This document shows, in pieces, positions 8,221 through 16,534 of a DNA stretch of 64,000 bases. The stretch spans positions 7,998,001 through 8,062,000 of the forward strand of contig NZ_CP022098.1 in NCBI RefSeq assembly GCF_002305875.1. Direction: 5' to 3'. Position 1 is the first letter of the stretch. Each line of letters starts with the position of its first letter. The translations under genes were made by a program, and so were the position numbers. The stretch is from Cystobacter fuscus (GTDB lineage: Bacteria > Myxococcota > Myxococcia > Myxococcales > Myxococcaceae). The notes under the pieces were generated by a model. The model saw only the letters and a list, made by a program, of their open reading frames with translations, made no database searches and was not told where the DNA came from.

Positions 8221-10077
8221 GTGCCCTTCATGCACCCCACCGCCACCCTCCTCGGCTTCCTGCGCGTCTACGCGCTGCCCGCCCTCTGGCTCTTCGCCCT
8301 GCCACTGCTTGGCCTGTGGTTCTCCGGACACGCCATCGACCGCTTCGACCAGGACGTGCTCACCAGCATCGAGCGCCAGCTCTCCCAGGACACCAGCCTC
8401 GAGGAGGAACGAAGGCAGGAGCTGCTGGCCTTCTTCCGCGCCGTGCCCGCCTCGGTGGCCTGCTTCTCCGAGGACGAGGAGCTGGCGGGGTTCCGTGGGA
8501 GCCTCGGCGAGGCGTGCTCGGACGCGCGGCAGTTCCAGTGGATGGGCCGCCTGGCGCTCGCCTCCATCGTGCTGGGACTCGTGTCCACGGTGATCGCCCT
8601 GCTGTGCGCCCTGGCGGCGTTCGTCTCGCGGCCCTTCCAGTACGGCAGCTTCGTGGTGGGCTGGAACGTGCTCCGGGTGACCGGGGCGCTGCAGGTGCTC
8701 GCGCAGGGAGGCCTCGCCGTGTGGCTGTCCTACTGGATGACGGCGGTGTGGTTCGAGCGCTACTACCCGAAGCTCATCCTGATGGTCGGCATCCTCGCGG
8801 GCTTCGCCCTCTTCCACGTGGTGGTCGCCATCTTCCGCCGCCCCGCCATGGACTTCGAGGTGGAGGCGGAGGTGATCGACGAAGCGCGCGCGCCCGAGCT
8901 CTGGGCCCACGTGCGCCAGATGTGCGAGCGGCTGGGCACTCCGCCGCCGGACCACATCCTCGCCGGCATCGACACCAACTTCTTCGTCACCGAGAGCGAG
9001 GTGCGCGTGGGCGAGCGGACGCTCAACGGCCGGACGCTCTTCGTGAGCCTGTCCCTGTTGCGCCTGCTGGAGCGGTCCGAGGCGGACGCGGTGCTCGCGC
9101 ACGAGATGGGGCACCTGCTCGGAGGAGACACGGGCCACGGCAAGCGGCTCGCGCCCATGCTCGCGCACTTCGGACACTACCTCCAGGCACTGCGTGAGGG
9201 CGGGCTCACTCTGCCCATCTTCCACTTCATGGTGGCCTACCGCGGGCTGTTCGAGCTGTCGCTCGGGCGCAGCCGGCGCGCGAGCGAGCTCGCCGCGGAC
9301 CGGCTCGCCGCGGGCATCACGTCGGGCCGGGACATCGCCCGCTCGCTGGTGAAGGTCGGCGCCTACGCGAGCTTCCGCGACCGCGTGGAGTCCGACCTCT
9401 TCGCCGGGGGTGAGCAGCAGACGGTGGCCATCGCGCAGCGGGTCGCGCTCGGCTTCACGGACTACGCCAGCTCCGAGGCCGTGCACGGCGATCTGCATGG
9501 CTCGGTGACGCCGCACCCGTTCGACTCCCACCCTCCCCTCTCCGCGCGCCTGGAGAACGTGGGCGAGGTGCTCACGCCGGCCGACGTGGCGCGGGTCCTG
9601 CTCGAGCCCACCAGCTCCTCCTGGACGAGCGCCATCCTGGAGGCGGACCTCATCGAGGCACGGCTGTGGGGGGCGTACGAGGCGCGCTTCGCGCAGGCGC
9701 ATGACCTGGCACTCGCCTACCGCTATGTCCCGTCCACCGAGGCCGAGCGGCAGCACGTGGAGAAACACTTCCCGCCCCTCACCTTCGCGGGCAAGGAGGC
9801 CGGGCTGGAGGTCCACCTGGACTTCGCGCAGGTGAACAGCACGGAGTGGGAGCAGCCCGTCCGGCTCGAGCAGGTGAAGTCCGCCACCACCGAGGAGCGG
9901 CTGTTCAAGAAGTACCTGGACCTGCAACTCAAGGAGGGGGGGCTGTTCAAGGGCAAGCGCTCCATCTGCCTGAGCAAGTTGCAGGACGCGGATGGGATGC
10001 TCCAGGCCTTCGGGCAATACCTCGGGCGCCACAGGGCCATGGAGGAGCACCAGGCGCAATCCCAGCAGGCGGCGTGA
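8221..10077 (+). CDS. M48 family membrane metalloprotease
   Basis: A 618-residue membrane zinc protease. Four hydrophobic segments lie in the first 210 residues (around YALPALWLFALPLLGLW, LALASIVLGLVSTVIALL, the segment ending LSYWMTAVW, and LMVGILAGFALFHVVVAIF). The M48 motif LAHEMGHLLGGD has its first His at about residue 294, and the third zinc ligand is in SELAADRLAAG. M48 proteases act in membrane protein quality control (HtpX type) or as periplasmic processing enzymes. The C-terminal 250 residues match no domain I know. The start may be GTG 8221 or ATG 8230; no good ribosome site decides it. Confidence 0.87.
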   Translation: MPFMHPTATLLGFLRVYALPALWLFALPLLGLWFSGHAIDRFDQDVLTSIERQLSQDTSLEEERRQELLAFFRAVPASVACFSEDEELAGFRGSLGEACSDARQFQWMGRLALASIVLGLVSTVIALLCALAAFVSRPFQYGSFVVGWNVLRVTGALQVLAQGGLAVWLSYWMTAVWFERYYPKLILMVGILAGFALFHVVVAIFRRPAMDFEVEAEVIDEARAPELWAHVRQMCERLGTPPPDHILAGIDTNFFVTESEVRVGERTLNGRTLFVSLSLLRLLERSEADAVLAHEMGHLLGGDTGHGKRLAPMLAHFGHYLQALREGGLTLPIFHFMVAYRGLFELSLGRSRRASELAADRLAAGITSGRDIARSLVKVGAYASFRDRVESDLFAGGEQQTVAIAQRVALGFTDYASSEAVHGDLHGSVTPHPFDSHPPLSARLENVGEVLTPADVARVLLEPTSSSWTSAILEADLIEARLWGAYEARFAQAHDLALAYRYVPSTEAERQHVEKHFPPLTFAGKEAGLEVHLDFAQVNSTEWEQPVRLEQVKSATTEERLFKKYLDLQLKEGGLFKGKRSICLSKLQDADGMLQAFGQYLGRHRAMEEHQAQSQQAA

Positions 10078-10093
10078 GTCCCGCCGCCCGCGA

Positions 10094-10123
10094 ACGCCCG
10101 GGGAGCGAGGGCCCCCCGGGCGT
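10094..10123. terminator. Hairpin between convergent protease genes
   Basis: A perfect 10-bp inverted repeat (ACGCCCGGGG ... CCCCGGGCGT) with a 10-base loop sits in the 51-base gap between the convergent M48 and M4 genes. There is no T-run on either side, so a bidirectional terminator is inferred from position and stem strength only. Confidence 0.5.
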
Positions 10124-10128
10124 CAGGG

Positions 10129-12408
10129 CTAGTAGGTGCCCTTGAGCGTCACGTTCGTGAAGGCGCTGTAGCCGTACGAGCACGCGTACCAGGTGCCCGA
10201 GGTGGGGCTGCTGATGGTGCAGCTCTCCGTGCTCCCGCTCTTGTAGGGACGGCAGGTGTAGGTGCTGCTGGTGGGCTTCGCGCCCTGCCGCACGTACAGG
10301 TCCGCGTCGCCCGTGGTGCCGCTCTTGCCCGTCTGGGTGAAGACCAGCGAGCTCTTGCCGCTCGGCACGCTCAGCGAGAAGCACGTCCACGAGCCCGAGG
10401 CGCCCGAGTACGCGGCCGTCTCCACGCCATTGGTCAGCACGTCACCGCCGCCGCCGCTGCCCGTGGTGTACGAGGCCTTGAGGCTCAGGCCCGAGACCGC
10501 CGAGTAGCCCAGGATCTTCACGTAGTACGTGCCCGCCTGCGCCGTGGAGATGGAGCAGCTCTCGGTGCTGCCACCCTGGTACGGGCGGCAGTCGTAGGAC
10601 GACTCGGTCGGCGCGGAGCCGAACTTCACGTACAGGTCCGCGTCACCGGTGCCGCCGCTGATGTCGAACTTCAGCGCCGTGGCGCCCGCGGGCACGGTCA
10701 ACGTGTAGATGCAGCTCCAGTCGTTGGAGGCCACGGAGATGCCGGTGACCGCCACGCCGTTGCTCAGCGCGATGATGGACGTGCAGGCCGGGGGCGGAGG
10801 CGGCACCGCGATGCCCACGCCCACCGCCTCCCAGGCCGCCGTCACGGCCGCCGCGTCGTAGCCGAGGTCCGTCGCGGCCTGCGCGGTGTACGCCTTCGCC
10901 TGGGCGAATGTGGTGGAGGCCGTGAAGTACTCCGTGTTGGCCTTGTAGAAGATGGCGCCGGCCTTCTGGATGCCGATGCCCGGCACCACCGTGGTCGTCT
11001 TGTTGCGCGGGTGCGTGCCACCGGTGGACAGCAGCTTGAAGGCCAGGTTGGCGATGCCCGAGTTCAGGTGCACGCCGCCGTAGTCGTAGCTGCCGATGTA
11101 GCGCTCGGGGTAGTAGTCATACGAGACATTGTCCTGGGTGGGGTTGGCCATGTAGCGCAGCGCATCGCCCGGCGTGGCCGGGGTCCAGACGTCGTCGACG
11201 ACCATCCAGATGGGCGCGTCCATGGACCAGCCCTTCGTCCAGCTCTCGCAGTAGGCGGCGAAGATGTCGCTCCAGCCCTCGTTGAGCGCGCCGGGCTCGT
11301 TGGCGTAGGCGAGGTTGGACTCGGAGTTCGTCACGGCGTGCGTCAGCTCGTGAACCGTCACGTCCAGCGACTTGCCCAGCGGACCGGATTCCACGCCATT
11401 GCTGTCGCCGTACTGCATCTGGAGCAGCTGGGAGTTCCAGAAGGCGTTGGTGGTGTAGACATCGCCCGGCGCGACGTAGTGGACCGAGCTCTTCAGCAAC
11501 GCGCCCGCGTTGTCGTACGAGTCGCGGTTGAAGTTCGCCTTGTAGCAGTCGTAGGTGGTGCCCAGGTGCGTGTAGTTGTCGTCGACGTGCGAGTCACCCG
11601 TGGCCGCCTGGCCCTCGCTGCGCTTGAGCGTTCCCGGCAGGGAGGAGCTGTTGTTGGCCGAGTACACCGCGCGCTTGATCGCGGTGTGGATGTCCGCGGA
11701 GCGGCCGAGCACGGAGCCATTGCCCGCGTCGAGGAAGACGTGGTCGCGGATGGGCTGTCCGGGGGCCAGGCCCGTCACCACCACCTCGTAGGCCAGCTTG
11801 AGCGGGCCGTCCGCCTCGGAGCGGTAGTAGACCAGCCGGGTGCTCTCGGCGGCGAGCCCCGTGCCCTCGGTGGCGCTCAGCGCCGCGCGGGCGGCGGCCG
11901 CCTCGGAGAGCGACGCCTTCGTGGCCACCTGCTCGCCATCGCGGGCGGAGCCGTTGGCGGCATACACGAGGCCGGACTCGTTCACGTGGACGACGAGCTC
12001 CTGGGCCACCACGGGCAGCCCATTCTTCATCTGCGCGTAGCGCACGTGGGTATGGCCGCGCTCGTCCACGCGGCTGCGCACCAGCACCAGGTCCGCCGTG
12101 TTCAGCCGGAAGATGGGCGCGATGCGTCCGAGCGCCTCACCCAGGCGGGTATGCGCGTCGCGCGCCACCAGTCCGCTCGGGGACTGTCCCGTGGAACCGA
12201 ACTCGCCACGGACCATGAAGGGCACGCCATTGTCATGGGTGCCCAACACCTGGGCTCCCGGAATGACACTCAGCGCGGCCTTCACGTCGGACGTGGAGAG
12301 GGTGCCAGCACCTTCGTTGTTCACGGGCGGCGTCGTGCCCGCGTCTTCCACCGTGCACGCCGCGAGGGGCAGGGAGAGGAGCGCGGCCAGAATGCGATGA
12401 CGACTCAA
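10129..12408 (-). CDS. M4 (thermolysin) family metalloprotease lipoprotein with two PPC domains
   Basis: A 759-residue secreted zinc endopeptidase. Order of parts: lipobox signal LAALLSLPLAAC, FTP/PepSY-type propeptide (about 40-250), M4 catalytic domain with HELTH at 353-357 and the third ligand in GALNEGWSD (Glu about 377), then two bacterial pre-peptidase C-terminal (PPC) domains, each with GDADLYVK/RxG and YxCRPYxxGSTESC. The pro-region normally folds and inhibits the enzyme. The start is inferred to be TTG at 12408, because GGAGG lies six bases upstream and the signal peptide begins just there; no ATG fits. Likely role: predatory or saprophytic protein digestion. Confidence 0.93.
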   Translation of the reverse strand: MSRHRILAALLSLPLAACTVEDAGTTPPVNNEGAGTLSTSDVKAALSVIPGAQVLGTHDNGVPFMVRGEFGSTGQSPSGLVARDAHTRLGEALGRIAPIFRLNTADLVLVRSRVDERGHTHVRYAQMKNGLPVVAQELVVHVNESGLVYAANGSARDGEQVATKASLSEAAAARAALSATEGTGLAAESTRLVYYRSEADGPLKLAYEVVVTGLAPGQPIRDHVFLDAGNGSVLGRSADIHTAIKRAVYSANNSSSLPGTLKRSEGQAATGDSHVDDNYTHLGTTYDCYKANFNRDSYDNAGALLKSSVHYVAPGDVYTTNAFWNSQLLQMQYGDSNGVESGPLGKSLDVTVHELTHAVTNSESNLAYANEPGALNEGWSDIFAAYCESWTKGWSMDAPIWMVVDDVWTPATPGDALRYMANPTQDNVSYDYYPERYIGSYDYGGVHLNSGIANLAFKLLSTGGTHPRNKTTTVVPGIGIQKAGAIFYKANTEYFTASTTFAQAKAYTAQAATDLGYDAAAVTAAWEAVGVGIAVPPPPPACTSIIALSNGVAVTGISVASNDWSCIYTLTVPAGATALKFDISGGTGDADLYVKFGSAPTESSYDCRPYQGGSTESCSISTAQAGTYYVKILGYSAVSGLSLKASYTTGSGGGGDVLTNGVETAAYSGASGSWTCFSLSVPSGKSSLVFTQTGKSGTTGDADLYVRQGAKPTSSTYTCRPYKSGSTESCTISSPTSGTWYACSYGYSAFTNVTLKGTY

Positions 12409-12838
12409 GGATGACCTCCAATTCAGCGGTGACGGGGGTGCCACCGCGTGGGTCGGACCTTGAGCAGGATGCGTGCCGGACTCCCAATCACCGTGATTCC
12501 AATGACATCCAATCCCCGCGGGGAGAATCACTGGCGCGCGCATGCGGCACACGCCGCGCGCGAGTATGTCAATTCAATTTACACACAACCAAAGAAATCC
12601 ATCTGAAAACGCAGGGTTTCGCCCTTCGCTCTCCCTGTCGTGAATTCGGACGATCCGGGGTCTGGTTCGACCCTTGGCCTCATTCAAGACATCCATTTGA
12701 TATGGGATTATCAGGGACTCCCCGCTGGGACATCTCGACTCTCAACACTCGAGAGTCCTTCTCCAGGGCCCTGGGAAAACGCATCCTCCGTCGTGCTCCC
12801 GCCAGAGGACAATGACTCACACTTATTCCTCTCGTGAG
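12409..12838. other. Intergenic region upstream of the M4 protease gene
   Basis: 430 bases with locally raised A+T (about 12565-12720). A TTGACA-like element on the minus strand (12568-12573) lies 160 bases upstream of the protease start, but no good -10 follows, so a promoter is not called. A perfect 7-bp inverted repeat GACTCTC/GAGAGTC with a 7-base loop is at 12737-12757, about 80 bases past the stop of the GHKL gene; it could help end that transcript. No credible gene was seen. Confidence 0.4.
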
Positions 12839-14284
12839 CTATCCCGTCCGCTTCTTCGGGCTCGCGTAGGGCGCCAGGAGCTCGGGTTGATCCACCAGGC
12901 AACGCAGCGCCTTGCCCGCGAAGCCCTCCAGCCGCTCGATGAAGGCGAAGTCGTGCTCGTCGCCCTGATCGTGCGCCAGCTCATGCAGGATGATGCCGAG
13001 CGTGCGAGGCTCCAGCGGCTCGTCCAATCGCACCTGTCCCCGCATGTTCACCCGCAGCAGGTGGCGCTCGCGGTCGTACTCCGCGTCCACCTGGGCGCTC
13101 GGGTCGCGCACCTTGCGCTCGAAGAACTCCACGCCCGCCTCGCGCCCGGTGAGCTCGCGCGAGAGACAGCGCACCAGCCCCACGAAGCGCTCGGCACGCG
13201 CCCCGGGGTCCACCCGCACGTCGCGTGGCGGGCCCTCCATCCGCTCCACGTACGCTTCCGCGGACTCCACCAGCGTCTCGAGCTGCTCCACCGCCGGCAG
13301 CGGCATTCCCCGCAGGTCCACCACCTTCGCGCCGAGCTGGCGCGCCCGGTCATCCATCCGGGGTCCCACCGACAGCACCGCCCGCGCGGGCAACACCTTC
13401 GCCACGTAGGCCTCGAGCGCCTCCGGGCCCAGCGTGAAGTGCGCGAGTACCTCCGTCACCCACGCCCCCGACAGCTCCTGGCGGCTGAGCTCGGGCGCCA
13501 GCGACTCGAGGAGGATGGCCGCCAACGTGCGCTTGTAGGCATCCCTCGCCGCGTCGCGCTCGGCCGCCAGCGGAATGCGCTGCTGCACGTCCACATGCCA
13601 TGGCAGGTGGTGCGGCTCCACCGGCAGGCCCAGCTCGAAGAGGTGCGGCGTCTCCCCGGGGCGCGGGTGGTAGAGGTCCACCCGGGTAGGCCGCTCGACG
13701 TACCGCTCCACGCCCCGGTGCAGCTCCACCGTCTCCAGCGGGCAGTCCTCCAGCGAGTCCTTCACGCGCGGAGGCCGGACCGTGCGGCCGTCGATGACCA
13801 GCTCGACGCCGGGCGGGGGAATGGTGAGGCGCAGCAGTTGGACGGCGGCCTCGCGCTCGCTGGCGCTCGTGCGGCGGAAGAGCCGCAGACACGTGCCCAC
13901 CTCGCGCGTGTTGGGCTTCACGTGGCGCCCGGTGTTGTCGAAGACGAGCGTGCGCCCCACCGTCTCCACCTCGGCGCGGTCGCTCGCGGCGATCATCTCC
14001 TTGAGGCCCCGGCCCTTGCGCCCCCGCCACGTGGGAGGCGTGTCCTTCTCCCCGAGGAAGACGGTGAAGGCGAACTCGTCGCGTGCCAGGCCCGTGGGGG
14101 CGTCGTCCTCGATGCGGACCTCGTCCTCCTCCAGGCGCACCTTCACCCGGCTGGCGCGCTGGTCGAACGCGTTCTGCAGGGCCTCGCGCACGAGCTGACC
14201 GAGCGGCCGGGCGCGGTTGGAGCGCCGCCAGCCTTCCTCCGACAACTCGAACCACTCCGAACGGCCATTCCGGGCCTGACTCAT
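12839..14284 (-). CDS. GHKL-type ATPase fused to a Wss1/metzincin-like zinc protease domain
   Basis: A 481-residue protein with two separable parts. N-terminal: an Hsp90/MutL/histidine-kinase-like (GHKL) ATP-binding domain with the N box E34-x3-N38 (LVREALQNAFDQ), an acidic G1 region (IEDDAPTG, 58-64) and the G2 lid WRGRKGRGLKE (85-95). C-terminal: HELAHDQGDEHDFAF at 434-448, which fits HExxHxxGxxHD and also the HExxHxxxxxHDxxF pattern of Wss1/WLM-type proteases. No signal peptide, so it is cytoplasmic. AGGGAG precedes ATG 14284. GHKL proteins couple ATP to conformational clamps on DNA or proteins; a DNA-repair, protein-crosslink or phage-related role is inference. Confidence 0.75.
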   Translation of the reverse strand: MSQARNGRSEWFELSEEGWRRSNRARPLGQLVREALQNAFDQRASRVKVRLEEDEVRIEDDAPTGLARDEFAFTVFLGEKDTPPTWRGRKGRGLKEMIAASDRAEVETVGRTLVFDNTGRHVKPNTREVGTCLRLFRRTSASEREAAVQLLRLTIPPPGVELVIDGRTVRPPRVKDSLEDCPLETVELHRGVERYVERPTRVDLYHPRPGETPHLFELGLPVEPHHLPWHVDVQQRIPLAAERDAARDAYKRTLAAILLESLAPELSRQELSGAWVTEVLAHFTLGPEALEAYVAKVLPARAVLSVGPRMDDRARQLGAKVVDLRGMPLPAVEQLETLVESAEAYVERMEGPPRDVRVDPGARAERFVGLVRCLSRELTGREAGVEFFERKVRDPSAQVDAEYDRERHLLRVNMRGQVRLDEPLEPRTLGIILHELAHDQGDEHDFAFIERLEGFAGKALRCLVDQPELLAPYASPKKRTG

Positions 14285-14458
14285 CACCACGCTCCCTGCA
14301 CCGGGCTCCCGCGGGCGCATGAACCGCCGCGAGGCAACCGGACCAGGAAGAACACCTCGGGCCGAGAGTCTCTTCCCGCTACCGGGGGCCGCCCAGACCC
14401 CTGCGGCGCCCCTCTTGGGAGGGCGGCCTGGGCGCACCACGCCGGAGCGTTTCTTCAA

Positions 14459-14496
14459 GGAGGACCCCCCGGCCGGACTCGCCGGGGTGCTCCTCC
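14459..14496 (-). terminator. Imperfect long hairpin downstream of the porin gene
   Basis: GGAGGACCCCCCGGC (14459-14473) can pair with GCCGGGGTGCTCCTCC (14481-14496), a GC-rich stem of about 14 pairs with small mismatches. It lies just past the stop of the leftward porin gene. No T-run follows on the minus strand, so terminator function is tentative. Confidence 0.35.
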
Positions 14497-14527
14497 CGTC
14501 TTCCTTCGGAGGACTTCCCGAGGCCTC

Positions 14528-15742
14528 TCAGAAGAGGCTGAAGCGGGCCAGGACGTTCGCGCGGTGCTGCGTGCCCTTCTCCGGTCCGAACGTCGTGCGC
14601 TTGCCGTAGGTGTACTCGAGACCCACTTCGGTGTTCTTCGTGATCTTCACGAACGTATTCACGAACAGCTGGTCGATCCGCTTGTTCGGGATGAAGTCGT
14701 CGGTCCCGGCGCCCTCGGAGAACGCCCGCTGCGCGGCCTCGAGCCTGTCGTTCTGGGCGAAGAACGTCTGGGTCCAGATGACGTTCGAGCGGACCGCGGG
14801 GCTCCAGGCGTGGGTGATGCCGATGTGGTACGCGTAGGCCCGCCACAGCTCGATCTGGTCGCCCGTGTCGAACGCGCCCTGGAGGAGCGAGTTGAACATG
14901 TAGCGGCCGATACCATCACCGCCCTGCACGGCGGCGACGATCGTCTCATTGGCGAACTTGACGCTGCCCGACAAGCCCACACCGTAGGCGCGCTGGCTGT
15001 GATCGATGGTGCGGAACTCATGCGTCACCGCACGGGCCGACACATGGCCCCACTTCCCACCGTAGCGGAAGGCGCCGATGAAGTCGGGCACCGCGTCATA
15101 GTCCGAGGAGAAGGTGATGCTCTGCGGATTCTCGATCGCGAGGGCGAGAGAAGCCTCGGGGCTGAAGGTGAACGTGTAGCGGGCCACCGCCTGGCGCATG
15201 AGGGCGAGCGCGGCGGCGGGGTTGAAGTCGACCGTGTCGGGGGTCGACTCCCCGTCGAAGAAGGTGGACCAGCTCTGGCCGATGAGCAGACCGCCGAGCT
15301 GTCCATACGCGTGGCGCAGGCGGAACGCGGTGCTGTTCGTCGCCAGCTCGCCCTGGAACGTGTTCGGCGCGTTGAAGTCAGCCTCCAGCAGCACGGTGAG
15401 GGGACCGAGCGGCGTGGGGGTGTTGCTCATGATACCGAGACGCGAGGCCCGGGCGGTGATGAACGCCTGCCGCCTCCTCGGCTCCTCGACGCCGAGGTTG
15501 TCGAACGGCTGCACGGCGACGAAACTCGCCCAGTCGAAGTTGTTGATGTCGTTGGTGCGACCGTCGAAGTCGTAGGTCGCATCCACCTCCGCGAACCCAA
15601 ACACCTTCAGGGTCGTGTCGGTGCCGGGAATCTGGAACGTTCCGGGGGGCAGGGCGGGGGCGGCCTCTTCCGCGGCGGCGGCGAGCGGAAGGGTCGAGGT
15701 CAGTACGGCGAGCATCGTTGCGAAGCGCTTCGAACCAATCAT
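14528..15742 (-). CDS. DcaP-like outer membrane porin
   Basis: A 404-residue outer-membrane beta-barrel. Seen: signal peptide MIGSKRFATMLAVLTSTLPLAAAA, then LKVFGFAEVDATYDFDG, the usual first strand of DcaP-type porins, and SRLGIMSNTPTPLGPLTVLLEADFN. Many alternating polar/aromatic strands follow, and the protein ends in Phe (ANVLARFSLF), the sorting signal for BAM. DcaP-like porins form trimers that pass small anionic solutes; the substrate here is unknown. ATG 15742 is supported by the signal peptide, though the ribosome site is weak. Confidence 0.85.
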   Translation of the reverse strand: MIGSKRFATMLAVLTSTLPLAAAAEEAAPALPPGTFQIPGTDTTLKVFGFAEVDATYDFDGRTNDINNFDWASFVAVQPFDNLGVEEPRRRQAFITARASRLGIMSNTPTPLGPLTVLLEADFNAPNTFQGELATNSTAFRLRHAYGQLGGLLIGQSWSTFFDGESTPDTVDFNPAAALALMRQAVARYTFTFSPEASLALAIENPQSITFSSDYDAVPDFIGAFRYGGKWGHVSARAVTHEFRTIDHSQRAYGVGLSGSVKFANETIVAAVQGGDGIGRYMFNSLLQGAFDTGDQIELWRAYAYHIGITHAWSPAVRSNVIWTQTFFAQNDRLEAAQRAFSEGAGTDDFIPNKRIDQLFVNTFVKITKNTEVGLEYTYGKRTTFGPEKGTQHRANVLARFSLF

Positions 15743-16018
15743 GCTTTGAGTTCCCAGTATATGAGTGGGGTGAAGGACCCCACCCGAAGCAGCCGGCGCG
15801 AGGGCATAGCACGGCTCCTGCCTTCTCCTCACCTGTCATCACGTCACCTCGCGCTCAATGAGGTGCTGAAGTTGCTGAAGGCGTTGGGAGACAAGGCATT
15901 GAAGCCGCGGCAAACCGAGTCAAGCCACACCATGGACGGGACTCGACCAGGAGCAGGAAACAGGCAGGAAGCTGCATCCTCGTCGAACGCCGGACGGCTC
16001 GTTGCGCGCATCTCCAAT

Positions 16019-16198
16019 CTAGACCTTGGCCTCGCCCGGCGGCCCGCTCAGCACATCCGTCGGTCCGGTTTCGACGAGCTCGCCGGAGTCCACCTGGGGC
16101 CGGTCCGCATGCGCCTCGCGCACCGCCAGGGGCATCAAATACGCCGAATCGGCGCTGGCCTGGCTTGACACCGCGCGTCTCACGTCGTAGCAATCCAC
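16019..16198 (-). CDS. Small hypothetical protein, 59 residues
   Basis: A short gene not obvious from length alone. GTG at 16198 follows a strong GGAGGGAGG nine bases upstream, and the frame runs 59 codons to TAG. The product begins MDCYDVRRAVSSQ and continues through YLMPLAVREAHADRP to GPPGEAKV. The first residues resemble the start of zinc-finger anti-sigma factors (MDCxxVRR), but no downstream HxxxCxxC is present. The residue mix is protein-like and not Arg/Pro-rich like spurious frames here. Function unknown; it is divergent from the methionine importer. Confidence 0.5.
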   Translation of the reverse strand: MDCYDVRRAVSSQASADSAYLMPLAVREAHADRPQVDSGELVETGPTDVLSGPPGEAKV

Positions 16199-16290
16199 AC
16201 GTGTGCGCCTCCCTCCAGCGTTGTTGTCGCTGTCCCATCACCTGTCGCCCGGGTGAAGAGGGAGCTTGTGCGCGCGCGTGTCACACCTAG

Positions 16291-16366
16291 AAGGAACGTC
16301 AGCCCCAGAGGCCTGACGTCTTCTGCGCCGCCCCGGTTCCCGACAACGGACCGGGGCGTTTTCGTT
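16291..16366 (+). ncRNA. Candidate small RNA or transcription attenuator upstream of metN
   Basis: Two consecutive hairpins: ACGTCAG (16296-16302) pairs with CTGACGT (16313-16319), and CGCCCCGGT (16329-16337) pairs exactly with ACCGGGGCG (16350-16358), followed by TTTTCGTTT. The second is one of the few hairpins in this window with a real T-run, so a Rho-independent terminator is likely. No gene lies upstream on this strand to need it. The unit is therefore either a free small RNA or a leader attenuator for metN, 170 bases away. It does not resemble the SAM-I or SAH riboswitch cores. Confidence 0.45.
16329..16364 (+). terminator. Rho-independent terminator upstream of metN
   Basis: A perfect 9-bp stem, CGCCCCGGT/ACCGGGGCG, with a 12-base loop and TTTTCGTTT immediately after. 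It ends the candidate RNA described above. Confidence 0.6.
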
Positions 16367-16534
16367 TCCACCGAGGCCCTCTTCCCGCTCCACGTTGCAA
16401 TCCCCTGCCCGACCCCCTATTTCCGCCATTTCCAACGCGCAGCGCTTTCCCCGGCCCCCCCCTGCGCCCAGACACTCCGAGGCCTCGCGTGGTGCGGGCC
16501 TCTTTCCTGGAGGGAGCCGGAGTGGCAGTGATGC

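Noticed and set aside
8104-10059. A 651-codon minus-strand frame
   Set aside because: Mirror of the M48 protease gene; low-complexity composition and no motifs.
12660-12680. TTCGA-containing stretch like a tRNA T-loop
   Set aside because: Flanking bases do not pair and no acceptor or anticodon arm can be drawn.
12812-16168. A 1118-codon plus-strand frame
   Set aside because: It is antisense to the GHKL ATPase and porin genes, rich in Arg, His, Gly and Pro, with no domain. It results from third-position GC bias.
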